Part shown: positions 1-7,821 of the stretch, piece after piece | How positions within the stretch are numbered: the first letter of the stretch is position 1 | Layout of the letters: every line of letters begins with the position of its first letter | Assembly: GCA_903871875.1 (NCBI GenBank) | Contig: CAIQIR010000127.1 | Location: 42,890 to 106,889 of the forward strand | Direction: 5' to 3' | Length of the DNA stretch: 64,000 bases | Source of the DNA: an uncultured Schlesneria sp. | GTDB lineage: Bacteria > Planctomycetota > Planctomycetia > Planctomycetales > Planctomycetaceae | The notes under the pieces: generated by a model | What the model saw: only the letters and a program-made list of their open reading frames with translations | Databases searched by the model: none | What the model was told of the DNA's origin: nothing | Program-made: the position numbers and the translations under genes

Positions 1-224
1 GCGGGTGCGGCAACTGGACGAGAAGCGATAACCGGAACGGGAGCAACCGGCGCTGGTGTCGCGACAGGAACCGCCTCGGGAACGATCTTGCGGATTTTGG
101 TCGAACTGGTCACGGGAACCGCGTCGGATTTAACTCGGCCCTTGCGCCAGATGCGAAACAGCATCAATGCGACGACGGCGCCACAGACCGAGTAGAACAC
201 TGTCAAAGCCTGAAAAGACAACAT
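1..224 (-). CDS. partial hypothetical membrane-anchored protein, 5' part only
   Basis: The reading frame begins at an ATG (complement of 222-224) with GGCAGGAG just upstream and stays open to the window edge, giving about 74 residues. The N-terminus is a single hydrophobic segment (roughly residues 5-22, FYSVCGAVVALMLF) followed by a basic RIWRKGR stretch and then a Pro/Val/Ala-rich linker, so it looks like an inner-membrane protein with its C-terminal part outside the window. It is next in line after the tadB-like gene on the same strand and probably belongs to the Tad operon. A second TadC-like platform protein is expected at this place in Tad loci, but the visible Pro-rich linker does not resemble TadC, so no function is assigned. 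Confidence 0.6.
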   Translation of the reverse strand, partial: MLSFQALTVFYSVCGAVVALMLFRIWRKGRVKSDAVPVTSSTKIRKIVPEAVPVATPAPVAPVPVIASRPVAAP

Positions 225-317
225 GGAAAACTCCTGCCGTAAAGCCGGCGAGGTGATTCAGTAAAAAGCGAGGGCATTATCAAGTTCAAATCGTTCGCGT
301 GCGTCCGTGAATCCGTC

Positions 318-1172
318 TCATGTCTGCTGGCTGGATTTCAAAATTCGCATAATCCAAAGGCCGCCCACGATTTCGAGAACGATCGCGAGAATCGTGGCGT
401 TGCGGCCCCAGGGTGACGACAACAATTCCTGCAAATAGGTTGGTTTACGGGCGATGAAGAATGCGAGGACGGCCGGAGGTAGAACGATCATCAGAATGGC
501 AGTGGCACGGCTGGCCGCCGTGGCGGCTCGCAGCCGCCCCAGAAACGACAGGCGATCGCGCACCGTGCGCGACAGTCGTTCCAGAACAGTGACCAGATCG
601 CCACCAGTCTGCTGCTGCACGGTCAAAGTCGTACAGAGCAGACTGAGTGTCATCAAACCTGTCCGATGCGGCAGGTCGCGAAGTGCGTCCTTCAATTGGA
701 CGCCCATCTTCAGGCGACCCGCCGCGAGTTTCAATTCGTCGCCTAGGGGCGAGGGGGTATCCGCCGATACGACTTCCAGACTTTGTCCCACGCTGCGACC
801 GGTCTTTGCTGCACGAGCCAGTTCTTCGAGCATGCTGGGAATCTGCTGCATCATTTTATCTTGACGGCGTGTTCGTACGACAATCGCCACGATCACCGGC
901 AACATGAATCCGATCAATGTGCCCAGCGCTGTCGTCAGCAGGTTCTCATGGACCACGAAGACCGTACCACCGATCGTGATTCCTGAGCACAGGCAGATTG
1001 CCAGCAGCATTGATGGAGAAATCGCCATCCCTGATTGCAACATCAGATCGTCGAACCAACTGTTGATTTGGTCGGCCGCATCATCTCCCTTGCCCGATCC
1101 GAAGACCTCCTGGTCCTTCAGAATGCCGGCAAACGAAGTCGACGTTTGCCAAGAGTTGGTGTTCGTAGCCAT
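318..1172 (-). CDS. tadB: Tad pilus platform protein, type II secretion system F family
   Basis: Inner-membrane platform protein of the Tad/Flp pilus assembly machine, expected to couple the CpaF ATPase to pilin polymerisation. About 284 aa: an N-terminal pair of membrane helices (roughly residues 53-98), a cytoplasmic T2SSF (GspF-type) helical domain with the typical MLEELARAAKTGRSVGQSL and QQQTGGDLVTVLERLS stretches, and a C-terminal pair of membrane helices. I prefer the ATG at 1172 because AAGGA lies 8 bases upstream; an in-frame TTG at 1199 would add 9 residues. It follows the cpaF gene by about 70 bases on the same strand, the usual order in Tad loci. TadB versus TadC cannot be separated with certainty from sequence alone. 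Confidence 0.85.
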   Translation of the reverse strand: MATNTNSWQTSTSFAGILKDQEVFGSGKGDDAADQINSWFDDLMLQSGMAISPSMLLAICLCSGITIGGTVFVVHENLLTTALGTLIGFMLPVIVAIVVRTRRQDKMMQQIPSMLEELARAAKTGRSVGQSLEVVSADTPSPLGDELKLAAGRLKMGVQLKDALRDLPHRTGLMTLSLLCTTLTVQQQTGGDLVTVLERLSRTVRDRLSFLGRLRAATAASRATAILMIVLPPAVLAFFIARKPTYLQELLSSPWGRNATILAIVLEIVGGLWIMRILKSSQQT

Positions 1173-1241
1173 GACGGCAGTCCTTGTCAGCAGAGACAAA
1201 CAAGTTCACTAAGTGAAATCACAAAGCCAAGGAAAAACGGT

Positions 1242-2582
1242 TCAACGGGAGGTCGGTCGATAATCGCGTGTCGAATTCAATTCGCGAGCCGAAAACAACA
1301 TTGACGGAACGTCCTGGCCACGACTGGAAAGGCGTTTGATCGCTTGTGGTTCGTAACCGGTCGCGTAGAAGGCCCCGCGTGCACGACCATTGGCATCGAT
1401 GCCGGCCATGCGATAGACAAAAATGTCTTCGATTTCGTAGGTTCCGTCCTGGCAGCCGCATAGTTCTGAAACTCGCATGACCTTTCGTTCGCCGGTGCTC
1501 AGACGCATGATGTGGACCAGAATTTGAATCGCGGAAGCAATGTACTGACGTGCCACCAGCGTCGGCAGTTCGACCCCGGACAATGCAATCATCAATTCCA
1601 TACGGTCCAACGCGTCGCGCGTATCGTTCGCGTGAACGGTACTCATCGAACCATCGTGGCCCGTGTTCATGGCTTGCAGCATATCCAGGACTTCGCCGCC
1701 GCGCGCTTCGCCGACCAAAATCCGGTCGGGACGCATTCGCAGGCTGTTCTTCAGCAAGTCACGTTGCGAGATTTCGCCACGTCCTTCGACGTTGGGTGGG
1801 CGAGTTTCCAAGGCCACGACATCGCGTTGTTGCAGTTGCAATTCGGCCGTTTGTTCGATCGTGACGACGCGTTCCGTCTCAGGAATGAACCGGCTGAGAT
1901 TATTCAGCATTGTCGTCTTGCCGGCGCCGGTACCGCCGCTGACGACCATGTTCATTCGTCCACGGACGCAGGCGACCATGAAATCCGCCATTTCGGGGGT
2001 CAAGGTGCCTAACCGGACCATATCTTCGAGAGCAATGCCCTTCTCTTTAAATCGGCGAATGGAAACGGTCGGCCCGCGCAGTGCCAGCGGTGGAATGACG
2101 GCGTTCAAGCGGGAACCGTCTGGTAATTTAGCATCGACCATCGGCGAAACTTCGTCGATTCGACGACCGGCCCGGCCCACCAATCGCTGAATAAAGTGCA
2201 GCAGATGTTCGTCGTTGGCAAAGCGAACGTCGGTTCGTTCGAGAATACCGTTGCGTTCGATGAAAACACTATCGGGTCCGTTGATCAATACGTCGCTGAC
2301 ATCGGTATCCTGCATCAGGGACTCGATCGGGCCAAAGCCGTAGATCTCGTCCATGATTTCGCGGACCATCGCTTCGCGATCGTCAGCGGGAAGGTTAACC
2401 GTTTCTTGCACGCACAGATGACTGGCCAGCGCGCGAAGCTGTGAACGCAGTTCGCGTTCCTGCAACTGTCCCGCCTTGGAAAGATCGATCGCGTCGACCA
2501 TCTGCCGATGCAATCGTGTCTTCAACTGCTGGAAGGCTTGTCGTGGATCAACGACGGCGGGTGATGTTTGTTCGGCGAGCAT
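1242..2582 (-). CDS. cpaF: Tad pilus assembly ATPase CpaF/TadA
   Basis: Secretion ATPase that powers Flp pilus assembly. The 446-aa protein has the length and layout of CpaF/TadA: a helical N-terminal domain, an N2 domain with the family stretch DVLINGPDSVFIER, a Walker A motif GGTGAGKTT at residues 216-224, and a Walker B/His-box region reading RPDRILVGEARGGE and then GSMSTVHAND. All signatures needed for hexameric ATPase activity are present. It sits between the TadG-like gene upstream and the platform gene downstream, consistent with co-transcription. The start ATG at 2582 has a weak GGAA upstream; no better internal start is seen. Confidence 0.93.
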   Translation of the reverse strand: MLAEQTSPAVVDPRQAFQQLKTRLHRQMVDAIDLSKAGQLQERELRSQLRALASHLCVQETVNLPADDREAMVREIMDEIYGFGPIESLMQDTDVSDVLINGPDSVFIERNGILERTDVRFANDEHLLHFIQRLVGRAGRRIDEVSPMVDAKLPDGSRLNAVIPPLALRGPTVSIRRFKEKGIALEDMVRLGTLTPEMADFMVACVRGRMNMVVSGGTGAGKTTMLNNLSRFIPETERVVTIEQTAELQLQQRDVVALETRPPNVEGRGEISQRDLLKNSLRMRPDRILVGEARGGEVLDMLQAMNTGHDGSMSTVHANDTRDALDRMELMIALSGVELPTLVARQYIASAIQILVHIMRLSTGERKVMRVSELCGCQDGTYEIEDIFVYRMAGIDANGRARGAFYATGYEPQAIKRLSSRGQDVPSMLFSARELNSTRDYRPTSR

Positions 2583-2663
2583 GGGGCGTTCCGATGTAAG
2601 AATTGTCCGAGTGCTGTTGTTGTTTATCTGGCTGAAAATCGACCGGCAAATGCCGCATGGGGG

Positions 2664-3995
2664 TCAATGTGTCAGTCGCAATTTGTAGACGTAGCGGTTT
2701 GGGGCCGCGTTTGTCGTGGTGGTTGATGGAAAGTTACCGATGGAAGTTCCATTGCTATTGGTCGGTGCGTCGAATGAATCTGTCGTGTACAGATCCGTCG
2801 CGTCGTCTGTCGCAGGATTCGTACTTTCGCTGGACAGTATGGCGGTGCGAGTTGTCATGACCGTCGGCTGGATCGTCACGCTGCACGATCCGTCGGCATT
2901 CTGGCTAACGGCCAGAATGCGAATTGCGACGATCTCGGTACAGGTGGCTGTGCCGGCAGAAGATTGTTGCGAAGAGGTACCGTTGGATTGTTGCATCGCG
3001 ATCGTCGAATACAGAAAGCAAACGCGGCGTTGGCCGATCAGGTTCTCGAACGCTGTGACTTGCGTCGAATCGAACTGGGGTGAGCAGGTGAGACTGAGCG
3101 TGACGCCCTGGCCAAGCCAAATGGCGCCTCCCCAAACCTGGAGGTCATCGACGCTCAGGCCGGATTGAATCTGTCGAGTCAACTCCGTGTTATTCAATCC
3201 GGTCCCAATGTCGACCAATTGGAAATTGGGATTTGATTGATTGCCAGCGGTTGGCGCACTGTGAATCACCATCTCGGAAATCCCATCGGGGCCAGCAGTA
3301 ACCGTATGCGTATCGGGATCGAAACTGTAATTGTCCGAACCCTGATTGGATTCGATCAGGTTGTTCCAGGTATCCGCGCGTTGTCCGCTGGGATCGACTT
3401 GCCAGATGGCGATCGGAAGTGCCGGAATGGGAGAACCACTAATCGAACGCAGGCCGACGACGTCATTGTTGACAGATGCTTCCACTCGAGCCGCGACGTC
3501 TCCATACGGAAGTCCTGTGGCGCCAGTGACGAACAGAGCGATCGGGTTGTTGTTCGATCGTGTGCGAAGAGTCGTGACGACGACCGTGTTGGGATTGGTA
3601 CTCGACTCCAGAAATTGAATGCCCATCGGTTCCTGAACCAGGTTGCCGAAAAGCACATCGCCTTCGGGCTCGGTATTCAGTGTGACCGGAGACCCGCAGA
3701 CGAAATTCTGTGAGGCGATCCAGTCGGCCGTCTGTAGAGCGTTGCTCACTCGCAGGTCGACAGACGAGTTCGGAACCAGCAGGTCGTCGCTGGCGAGTTC
3801 CGCCGCCGCACCTAGGGCCGCAGCCTCGGCTGCCGTCATCAGTTCGAGTTTCGCTGTTTCGAGCCAGATTCGATCGATGATCAATGCCAGCCCCATCATG
3901 ACGATCAACAACGCGATCGCCACGGCCGGCGATGTGAACCCTCGCCGTCGTAGCGTCGGATGAAGAACTCGATCTGATCGGCGAATTCGGTGCAT
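2664..3995 (-). CDS. TadG-like / TadE-family pilus-associated protein
   Basis: 443 aa. The N-terminus has Arg residues (RRRGFTSPAVA) followed by one hydrophobic helix (AIALLIVMMGLALIID) and an Ala-rich helix (AAEAAALGAAAELA), the layout of TadE/TadG minor pseudopilins anchored in the inner membrane. The remaining roughly 370 residues are extracytoplasmic and rich in Ser, Thr, Asn and Gln, with no motif I recognise. It lies inside the Tad locus, but a strong terminator separates it from cpaB upstream, so it may be the first gene of a separate transcript with cpaF and tadB. The start has no convincing ribosome-binding site. The TadG assignment rests on position and N-terminal architecture, not on a clear domain. 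Confidence 0.7.
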   Translation of the reverse strand: MHRIRRSDRVLHPTLRRRGFTSPAVAIALLIVMMGLALIIDRIWLETAKLELMTAAEAAALGAAAELASDDLLVPNSSVDLRVSNALQTADWIASQNFVCGSPVTLNTEPEGDVLFGNLVQEPMGIQFLESSTNPNTVVVTTLRTRSNNNPIALFVTGATGLPYGDVAARVEASVNNDVVGLRSISGSPIPALPIAIWQVDPSGQRADTWNNLIESNQGSDNYSFDPDTHTVTAGPDGISEMVIHSAPTAGNQSNPNFQLVDIGTGLNNTELTRQIQSGLSVDDLQVWGGAIWLGQGVTLSLTCSPQFDSTQVTAFENLIGQRRVCFLYSTIAMQQSNGTSSQQSSAGTATCTEIVAIRILAVSQNADGSCSVTIQPTVMTTRTAILSSESTNPATDDATDLYTTDSFDAPTNSNGTSIGNFPSTTTTNAAPNRYVYKLRLTH

Positions 3996-4050
3996 AACTC
4001 AGTTCGGATGGCAGGCTGCAAACTCAAAATGGGCTAGGAAGAGATGCGTT

Positions 4051-4081
4051 AAAAAAGCCCGCGAACAATCGTTCGCGGGCT
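4051..4081 (-). terminator. Rho-independent terminator after cpaB
   Basis: A perfect 11-bp stem (4056-4066 with 4071-4081, GC-rich AGCCCGCGAAC) closes on a 4-base loop. Read on the minus strand it is followed directly by a run of six T (4051-4056). It lies 14 bases beyond the cpaB stop codon and upstream of the TadG-like gene, so it should end or attenuate the prepilin peptidase-TadE-CpaB transcript. Confidence 0.9.
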
Positions 4082-4094
4082 CCGCATTGACGAT

Positions 4095-5156
4095 CTAGTT
4101 TCGCGGTTGAAGTCGCTGAGCCGTGGGTGCGTTCCGCGGAGCTTGATCGGTTTGTGGAATTACCGTTCGATTAATTGCCCGGCTGGGAACGGGGTTCAGC
4201 TGCGGTGCCGGATCGAACTGGGGGCTGTTGTTGTTGGTGGTATTGTTTGTTGGCGATTGTCCCTGGCTGGGGAGGTTGTTATTGGGCAATTGATATTGCG
4301 TGTTTTGGTTGTTATCCACGGCATTTCGATTGTCGATCAGCCGGCCCTTGGTGTCGAACTGATTTTTCGTGCGACTTGTTCCTCGGAAGATTTCAGTGAT
4401 GAATGGTTCGACTCGGGGATCGGACTTTTCCAAACCCAGCATTTCGAACAATGTGACACGTTCGGAATTCGACAGCGCGAGTCCGCCGTTTCCCTTGCCG
4501 CTGGGATTGTAAGTCAGGGTGATCTTGCCGCGATCTTTGGCCAGAACAACGATGTTCTGCTGGGCAACGGACAGTTCGAGCGTCACGTGATTGTTCCCAC
4601 GATCGACACGACCTTGTGCAAAGTTGCGGTTAATGGCTAAGACCTTGACACCTTCGAACAGACGCATTGTCAGGCCACCTTGATAGGTGTCGCTGCCATT
4701 GTTTCCACCCTGGGCCGTGAACAGCACATCCACCGTATCGCCAGGCTTAATGATGCCATCGACCATCGCAGCCCCGTCGCCCACTTCAATGGAGACCGCT
4801 CGCATATCGGGACCGATGTCCAACGGTGGCAATTCGCCGGGTTGGTAGAGTTGCCCTGCCTTGATTGGTTGAGCGGCTTTGATTGCCTCGCGCGCCACGC
4901 GACCGACGATCACGCGATTCGCCAGCAGCACATCGGGCGTGAGCTTGGTTCGGTCGTAACGTCCCATTCCCAGATGATCCGCGGTAATGACCGTCCCGGG
5001 TTTAATATCGGTGACAGCCATCGGCACTTCGCGGAGCGTCGGGCCGGCGGGCTTTTCCTTTTGGGCAAACAGGTTCTTGGCGAAGTACCCAAGGACCAAT
5101 AGACCGATGATGCCGAACATGACGACGGTCAGCATGGCAGGTGTCAAACGTTTCAC
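4095..5156 (-). CDS. cpaB: Flp pilus assembly protein CpaB (SAF domain)
   Basis: 353 aa. CpaB/RcpC proteins act in the periplasm with the secretin of the Tad machine. The N-terminus is one membrane helix (MLTVVMFGIIGLLVLGYF) preceded by a Lys/Arg; next comes a SAF domain (about residues 40-105: VTDIKPGTVITADHL) and the RcpC-type domain with IKPGDTVDVLFTAQGG and SVAQQNIVVLAKDRGKITL. The last roughly 80 residues are low-complexity Asn/Gln/Pro-rich. I chose the GTG at 5156 because GGGAG lies 8 bases before it; an in-frame GTG at 5201 would add 15 residues that are atypical for the family. The gene ends just before a strong terminator. Confidence 0.88.
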   Translation of the reverse strand: MKRLTPAMLTVVMFGIIGLLVLGYFAKNLFAQKEKPAGPTLREVPMAVTDIKPGTVITADHLGMGRYDRTKLTPDVLLANRVIVGRVAREAIKAAQPIKAGQLYQPGELPPLDIGPDMRAVSIEVGDGAAMVDGIIKPGDTVDVLFTAQGGNNGSDTYQGGLTMRLFEGVKVLAINRNFAQGRVDRGNNHVTLELSVAQQNIVVLAKDRGKITLTYNPSGKGNGGLALSNSERVTLFEMLGLEKSDPRVEPFITEIFRGTSRTKNQFDTKGRLIDNRNAVDNNQNTQYQLPNNNLPSQGQSPTNNTTNNNSPQFDPAPQLNPVPSRAINRTVIPQTDQAPRNAPTAQRLQPRN

Positions 5157-5266
5157 AGGACAGTCTCCCGGCACTGGCGATTCCCGCGACGAACGTGTCA
5201 CGAAGGAATACCAGCCGCCCGCTTTAAGTCTTCAGATGATTGTGGGTCAACGACCTCATTGAACCG

Positions 5267-5686
5267 CTATTCCCGCACCATCCGTGTTTCAGCAAACAAG
5301 TTTTGTCCATTCAGACCGAATCCGATTGGCCACAATAGGTCTGGAGCCGCAGCCGTCATTGGTACGGCCACCGAGACCGACACGGCATCGCCACTCCATT
5401 CCCCAAAAGCGACCTCGACCTGCATCCCCTGCTGTAATCGCGGCGCAAGAACGCGCTGGATTTCCGTTTCGATATCCTGCACGGTCGCGCCCGGCAGGGT
5501 CGCTTTGCGGGCGCCCGCTCGAGATGCTTCCACGATCAAGCTGCGTGAATAAAACAACATCATGAACTGAAGCAACGCCATCAGCAGCATGAAAAGAATT
5601 GGCAGTGTCAGCACCAATTCCATGCTGAGCACGCCGCGTCGTTTCCGCCGCTGCGTCGGAATTCGTTGATGGTCAGCCCGTTTCAT
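5267..5686 (-). CDS. tadE: TadE-like pseudopilin
   Basis: 139 aa, the usual size for TadE. It starts with a basic leader (QRRKRRGVLSMELVLTLP) followed by a hydrophobic helix (about residues 20-47), with the Glu that sits at position +5 in prepilin-type sequences (GVLSMELVL). It then carries the common SLIVEASRAGARKATL stretch and a short extracytoplasmic domain. Such proteins are processed by the prepilin peptidase encoded immediately upstream (gap of 6 bases), which suggests translational coupling. Identification rests on leader architecture and operon context. Confidence 0.85.
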   Translation of the reverse strand: MKRADHQRIPTQRRKRRGVLSMELVLTLPILFMLLMALLQFMMLFYSRSLIVEASRAGARKATLPGATVQDIETEIQRVLAPRLQQGMQVEVAFGEWSGDAVSVSVAVPMTAAAPDLLWPIGFGLNGQNLFAETRMVRE

Positions 5687-5692
5687 AAATCG

Positions 5693-6352
5693 TTATCGCT
5701 CTGCAGCAGCTTGTTGTTGCTGCATTTGTGGTTGCGGTTGCGGTCGGCGCTCGGGCCCCAATTGTCCGCCCTTGATCACGCCGGTGGCGTTCGTCAGCAT
5801 CACCAGCCAAACAGCCATGGCGACGGGAATGGCGAAAGGCAGCATGCGTCGCTTTCGCTTTTCCGAGGTCGATTCTTGTTTGAAGACGGCTTTGCCTTTG
5901 GCGTCGGTTCGGCCAGTGCCGAGATGTTGCTTCTTGAAGTTTTTCATGCCCATCGTCAACGACTTGTAGACGGTGACAATGACACCATCGATGACCACCA
6001 TGACCAGGCTGGCGATGATCAGCCAAAACGTCAGTTTGAATCCCAACCAGGCGCCAAGTGCACCCATCAATTTCACGTCCCCACCACCACCGCCTGCGAC
6101 GATCCACAGCAGGAAGTACAGGCCAAATCCCAAACCGAATCCCGCCAGGCCATCCAGTAGGCCATGGCTGTCCATCAGACCATGCCAAGGTTGAAGGCCC
6201 CAAAACACCAGTTGATAGACCAGCCCGAGTCCGAAGAATGGCAGGGTCAATTTGTTAGGAATCTTCCAGCGGTATGTGTCGGTGTACGCAGTGGCGAGGG
6301 TAAAGCCCACCAGAGCCACGATGAAAACGATATGCTGCACGGTCCAAAACAT
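5693..6352 (-). CDS. cpaA: A24 prepilin peptidase (CpaA/TadV-type)
   Basis: 219-aa integral membrane aspartic protease that would cleave Flp/TadE prepilin leaders on the cytoplasmic side. The two catalytic Asp residues of the A24 family are visible: Asp25 in TATAYTDTYRWKIPN and Asp92 in GGGGGDVKLMGALG, separated by membrane helices. The enzyme core ends near residue 150. A distinct C-terminal extension follows with a basic segment, one more hydrophobic stretch (MLPFAIPVAMAVWLVML) and a Pro/Gln-rich tail, which is longer than in typical CpaA. It is the first gene of the minus-strand Tad transcript. The four-cysteine N-terminal methylase domain of PilD is absent, as expected for CpaA/TadV. Confidence 0.9.
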   Translation of the reverse strand: MFWTVQHIVFIVALVGFTLATAYTDTYRWKIPNKLTLPFFGLGLVYQLVFWGLQPWHGLMDSHGLLDGLAGFGLGFGLYFLLWIVAGGGGGDVKLMGALGAWLGFKLTFWLIIASLVMVVIDGVIVTVYKSLTMGMKNFKKQHLGTGRTDAKGKAVFKQESTSEKRKRRMLPFAIPVAMAVWLVMLTNATGVIKGGQLGPERRPQPQPQMQQQQAAAER

Positions 6353-6772
6353 GTTGTTTCTGTTGTTCCTCTCGTTATGTCACGAGGTGTCAATACCCTA
6401 CGCTTGCCGGAACGTTCCGTATCGAAAACATAACACACGTTTAGTGGCTGCGAATTGCCGCTTCGAACCGACGAAACTCTTGTGGATGTAGACCCCAATG
6501 GGAGTAAACAACGGATATCCGATTCTTGACGATAATGTCGGATCTACTAGTTGAACGGGTTCGACCAAGAATGGTGTCCACGGGGGCGACACCATTCACT
6601 GAGTGGCCGTAAAGTTCCATTTCTGGTCAGCACGAGCGATTTCCCCGAGAAAAAAGGCCCGGTCCGACCTGGACTTGAGGAGTTTACGTGTCGAACCCAT
6701 TCCCAACGGGACACTCCATGTATTACAAATCGGATATCGGCAGTTTTGACCGGGCAGTAATTTGGAGGTTTG
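6353..6772. promoter_or_regulatory. divergent intergenic region between the tad operon and the IMPase gene
   Basis: 420 bases with no convincing gene; in particular no small Flp pilin frame was found on the minus strand. It should hold the promoters of both flanking transcription units. Two symmetric elements stand out: a perfect 12-bp palindrome CGGAACGTTCCG at 6408-6419, about 55 bases upstream of the prepilin peptidase start and so a candidate operator, and a perfect 10-bp inverted repeat (6569-6578 with 6588-6597, GAATGGTGTC arms). No clear -35/-10 pair could be fixed. Confidence 0.5.
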
Positions 6773-7543
6773 ATGCGCGATTATGTGCAAACTGCGGAAG
6801 AGGCCGCACGACGGGCAGGACACGTACTTCGTGCCTGGTCGTCAAAATTCACAGTTCGAGAAAAGAGTCGAGCGAATCTTGTGACGGAGGCGGACGAAGC
6901 GGCGCAAGCGGCGATCTTTGACTTTATCCACAGCCGGTACCCTCACCACGGCTTCTGCGGAGAAGAAGGATTGAATGTCGAGAGCGTCGATTCCCCCTAC
7001 CGCTGGGTGATTGATCCGCTCGATGGCACCACTAACTACGTACACGGCTTCCCCTACTATTCGGTGTCGATTGGATTGGAATGTCGTGGTGAGATGATTG
7101 TGGGAGCGATCTTCGATCCGATTCACGACGAGATGTTTCTGGCGGTGCGCGGCGAAGGAGCAACATTGAATCGCCGCCCGCTGAGATGTTCCGAAATCGG
7201 CGAACTGGGGCAGGCACTTGTCATCGCCAGTCTCCCCGTGGCTACCAGCGAACATGACGAATCGGTTCGTCGGTTTCTGAGAGTTTTGCCGATGGCTCAG
7301 ACGGTGCAACGAACAGGTTCTGCTGCCTTGAATCTGGCCAACATTGCCGCGGGACGTGTGGAGGGATTCTGGTCCACCAGCCTAAAGCCATGGGATATGG
7401 CGGCGGGAATTCTGCTCGTTGAAGAAGCGGGAGGTCGGATTTCCCAGATTGACGGATCCTTGTTTCAGCTAGAAGAACCGAACCTCTTGGCCACAAATGG
7501 CTCTGGGATTCATGAGCAGCTGATACCGTTGCTTTCTCAATGA
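6773..7543 (+). CDS. inositol monophosphatase family protein (SuhB-like)
   Basis: 256-aa Mg2+-dependent sugar-phosphate phosphatase of the IMPase/FBPase superfamily. The metal-site motifs are present: GEEG at about residue 66 (the Glu ligand), WVIDPLDGTTNYVHGFPYYS (DPxDGT signature) and WDMAAGILLVEEAGGRI in the C-terminal part (the W-D-x-A-G motif). Length is normal for SuhB/IMPase. The ATG at 6773 has GGAGG four bases upstream; a TTG immediately before it is not needed. The natural substrate (inositol-1-phosphate, histidinol phosphate or another) cannot be told from sequence. It stands alone between a divergent operon and the giant-protein pair. Confidence 0.92.
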   Translation: MRDYVQTAEEAARRAGHVLRAWSSKFTVREKSRANLVTEADEAAQAAIFDFIHSRYPHHGFCGEEGLNVESVDSPYRWVIDPLDGTTNYVHGFPYYSVSIGLECRGEMIVGAIFDPIHDEMFLAVRGEGATLNRRPLRCSEIGELGQALVIASLPVATSEHDESVRRFLRVLPMAQTVQRTGSAALNLANIAAGRVEGFWSTSLKPWDMAAGILLVEEAGGRISQIDGSLFQLEEPNLLATNGSGIHEQLIPLLSQ

Positions 7544-7603
7544 GGATGTCTGGGCCATCCATTCCAGGCCGGATCAGATTTCCGGGGCCGCAGGAATGAT
7601 GGT

Positions 7604-7636
7604 GTAATTCGTCGTTCACGTGTGACTGCGAATTAC
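7604..7636 (+). terminator. hairpin downstream of the IMPase gene
   Basis: Inverted repeat GTAATTCG (7604-7611) and CGAATTAC (7629-7636) with a second small stem TCAC/GTGA inside, 60 bases after the stop codon of the IMPase gene. There is no T-run after it, so the role as terminator is only a suggestion. Confidence 0.35.
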
Positions 7637-7821
7637 GCAAGAGTTTCCTAAACTTGAGAAAATAGATGCGGAACGGCTCTCTATGGAGTAGAATCCATGC
7701 GAATCATCTCTGTTTTTGGGGCTCCCACTCGGGACATCGCTGAACGTTCGCGTTCCCATCTTTTTGCGCGATTCTGCCGTTTCTCGCCCGGCCCTTTATT
7801 TCCGGTACAGGTTTTGAGTAG

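Noticed and set aside
454..2444. Several open frames of 70-175 codons on the plus strand opposite cpaF and tadB
   Set aside because: They are shadows of the minus-strand Tad genes, Arg/Ser/Pro-rich without ribosome-binding sites or recognisable motifs.
6526..6546. TTGAC and TACTAG as a plus-strand promoter for the IMPase gene
   Set aside because: Spacing between the two is too short for a sigma-70 promoter and a clear -10 is lacking.
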